Of a stretch of 7,870 nt of DNA, positions 6,487 to 7,870 are shown piece after piece. The translations under genes were made by a program, and so were the position numbers. The stretch's first letter is position 1. The number at the start of each line of letters is the position of its first letter. The notes beneath the pieces are model-generated. The model had not been told where the DNA came from, did no database searches, and saw only the letters and a program-made list of their open reading frames with translations. This DNA comes from Chitinivibrionales bacterium (GTDB lineage: Bacteria; Fibrobacterota; Chitinivibrionia; Chitinivibrionales; WJMI01). The stretch is from contig WJJU01000066.1 of assembly GCA_014729595.1 (NCBI GenBank), forward strand, positions 1-7,870, read 5' to 3'.

Positions 6487-7284
6487 TCATTGGCGGATAT
6501 TTTGAGTTAAATACTTCGCATCAAGTATATTCATTGCTACCAAACGTTGTTTTATTAGCTTCTTTGCAAAAGATTTATACTTCTGTATCCCTATCATGTA
6601 TTCGGCCATAAAAGGAGCCTTTTCTCTTTTCAACACTTTCTTTATCTCCTTGTATTGCATTAAAATATTTTTGTTATTCGTTTTTTGATCATCATGGTGT
6701 CTAAAGCATGCCGAAAAAATATCAATCTTTTGAGGAACGCACACTCTTGCCAAACGCAGCCAAAGATCATAGTCCATTACCATATAGAGATTTTCATCAA
6801 AAGCTCCTACTTGTTCAATTATTGATTTTAAATAAAAAGCTCCCTGCTGCTTTACTATATCCGGATTTTTTATAAGATCCTTATATGTTATTTGTTTTGT
6901 GATTACTTCTTTATTGATACCATCTCGATATGAATACTGGTTACTAACAACCCATGAAGCATCCATTTCAGAAAAAGCCCGGTTCACTTCATAAAACACA
7001 TTTGGCATATAGAAATCATCAGAATTTATCCAACCAATGATGTCCCCTGTTGCCATTTTTAATCCCTTATTTAAAGCATCTGCTTGCCCCTTGTCCGGTT
7101 CTGAAACCCAAATCAAATGGCTATATCTTTTTAAGATATCTACTGTGGCATCATTAGATCCTGCATCCACGACAATATGCTCAAAATTGGGATAGTTTTG
7201 CCCTAATACACTCTTGATATTTTCTTCGATATGCTCGCCCTGGTTATAGGAAGGCGTAAGGATGCTAATTTTGTGGTATTGCAT
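6487..7284 (-). CDS. Family 2 (GT-A) glycosyltransferase
   Basis: The 265-residue protein opens with KISILTPSYNQGEHIEENI (residues 5-23), the nucleotide-binding strand of GT2 enzymes. VVDAGSNDAT (38-47) is the variant of the DGGSxDgT loop, and INSDD (86-90) carries the metal-binding DxD-type acidic pair. QGAFYLKS (147-154) and MDYDLWLRLA (170-179), where the ED/MDYDLWLR box supplies the likely catalytic base, complete the GT-A core; FRHHDDQ (194-200) follows. The C-terminal 60 residues are basic and helical with no membrane span. It should transfer one sugar, with inversion, to a glycan intermediate at the cytoplasmic face; the sugar cannot be predicted. Its ATG at 7284 lies within the last codons of the upstream acyltransferase (20-base overlap), pointing to translational coupling. 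The coding sequence is AT-rich compared with the CapA and asparagine-synthase-like genes. It is followed directly by the transposase remnant. Confidence 0.95.
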   Translation of the reverse strand: MQYHKISILTPSYNQGEHIEENIKSVLGQNYPNFEHIVVDAGSNDATVDILKRYSHLIWVSEPDKGQADALNKGLKMATGDIIGWINSDDFYMPNVFYEVNRAFSEMDASWVVSNQYSYRDGINKEVITKQITYKDLIKNPDIVKQQGAFYLKSIIEQVGAFDENLYMVMDYDLWLRLARVCVPQKIDIFSACFRHHDDQKTNNKNILMQYKEIKKVLKREKAPFMAEYMIGIQKYKSFAKKLIKQRLVAMNILDAKYLTQNIRQ

Positions 7285-7828
7285 TATCTATTTTTTTAAT
7301 AAATTTGGCAGGATTCCCAGCCCAAATTTCATTATCTGGAATATCTTTGGTGACAACAGCCCCCGCTCCCACAACTGAATTTTTGCCAATTGTAACGCCT
7401 TTAAGTATTATTGTATCTGCCCCGATAAAAGCACCACTTTCAATTCTCACAGGAGCAGTTTTAGTGCCGGGATTATTTGGGCTTAGCCTTTCCTTTATCT
7501 TTACCGAATGAAAATCTGTATCATAAATTTTACACCCAGCTCCAATACAAACATTACTTCCAATATAAATATTTTTGGAGCATATAATAATAGAATTTGA
7601 AATTCCTGTACCATCCTTTATTAATAATTCAGCACCACTTTTAACTATAATTATTGATTTGCCTTGCCCAGAAATCGGGTTAGTTGATAATTTTGAGTTT
7701 ATTATAATGTTTTTTCCCAGTTTAATAGTTCCACTATTTTTTAAGTATATTTTACCATTTATTGTAGGAAATTTTTTGTATTTCACATTAAAAAACCAAA
7801 GAATTAATTTATTGTAAAGCAACTCCAT
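7265..7828 (-). CDS. Hexapeptide-repeat O-acyltransferase (WbbJ/maltose-acetyltransferase-like)
   Basis: The protein of about 187 residues is a left-handed parallel beta-helix acyltransferase. Imperfect hexapeptide repeats run through it, for example GKNIIINS, YIGSNVCIGAGCKI, GAFIGADTIILKGVTIG and NSVVGAGAVV. DTDFH at about 103-107 carries the catalytic His of the sugar O-acetyltransferase branch, and the C-terminal AGNPAKFI (170-177) is the family hallmark. The expected role is transfer of an acetyl or similar acyl group from acyl-CoA to a sugar hydroxyl of the glycan precursor, in the cytoplasm, probably as a trimer. The start is uncertain: the ATG at 7828 is used here, a TTG at 7843 is in frame, and the frame stays open to the window's right edge, so a start outside is possible; none has a clear ribosome site. 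Its stop overlaps the glycosyltransferase start by 20 bases. It is the most AT-rich gene in the window. The decayed acyltransferase near 3000 looks like the same subfamily. Confidence 0.92.
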   Translation of the reverse strand: MELLYNKLILWFFNVKYKKFPTINGKIYLKNSGTIKLGKNIIINSKLSTNPISGQGKSIIIVKSGAELLIKDGTGISNSIIICSKNIYIGSNVCIGAGCKIYDTDFHSVKIKERLSPNNPGTKTAPVRIESGAFIGADTIILKGVTIGKNSVVGAGAVVTKDIPDNEIWAGNPAKFIKKIDNAIPQN

Positions 7829-7870
7829 CAAATTAGTTGTCAAATTATAGGGTTTTTTTATTTTTAGCAG

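Noticed and set aside
7838..7849. TTGACA and TATAAT sequences side by side near the right edge on the minus strand.
   Set aside because: They are in the wrong order and touch each other, with no spacer of about 17 bases, so they cannot form a sigma-70 promoter together.

Overview
The window is a stretch of a bacterial surface-polysaccharide (capsule, exopolysaccharide or O-antigen type) biosynthesis locus. Every recognisable gene is on the minus strand, so the locus is transcribed from the right end of the window to the left. No RNA gene, CRISPR array, origin or complete mobile element was seen. The organism cannot be named from the sequence. It is a bacterium with Shine-Dalgarno-led genes (GGGAGG and GGAGG seen upstream of two starts), and base composition is mosaic: hand-counted G+C is 33 of 60 at 901-960, inside the asparagine-synthase-like gene, but 14 of 60 at 7561-7620, inside the acyltransferase. 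This is typical of sugar clusters assembled by horizontal transfer.

In transcription order, the intact genes are: a left-handed beta-helix O-acyltransferase (about 7828-7265), overlapping a family-2 glycosyltransferase (7284-6487); a PAPS-dependent sulfotransferase (5952-5041); a GT-B family-4-type glycosyltransferase (4501-3362); a CapA/PgsA-like metallophosphatase-fold protein (2860-1790); and, 30 bases further on, an asparagine-synthase-like ATP-pyrophosphatase protein that runs off the left edge (1759-1).

The three gaps of about 470-540 bases between intact genes are not empty. Read on the same strand, each holds what looks like a decayed gene: an IS5-type transposase remnant at about 5968-6480 (one reading frame broken by three stops), a Wzx-like flippase C-terminal remnant at about 4549-4997 (frameshifted), and a hexapeptide acyltransferase remnant at about 2857-3259 (several frameshifts and stops). 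The acyltransferase remnant lines up segment by segment with the intact acyltransferase at the right end. So the locus alternates live genes with gene corpses.

Together the live genes could extend a glycan (two glycosyltransferases) and decorate it with acyl and sulfate groups. The CapA-like and asparagine-synthase-like pair suggests an amide or amino-acid type modification or a ligation step. These are family-level inferences: no substrate can be read from the sequence, and no intact flippase, polymerase or export gene lies inside the window.
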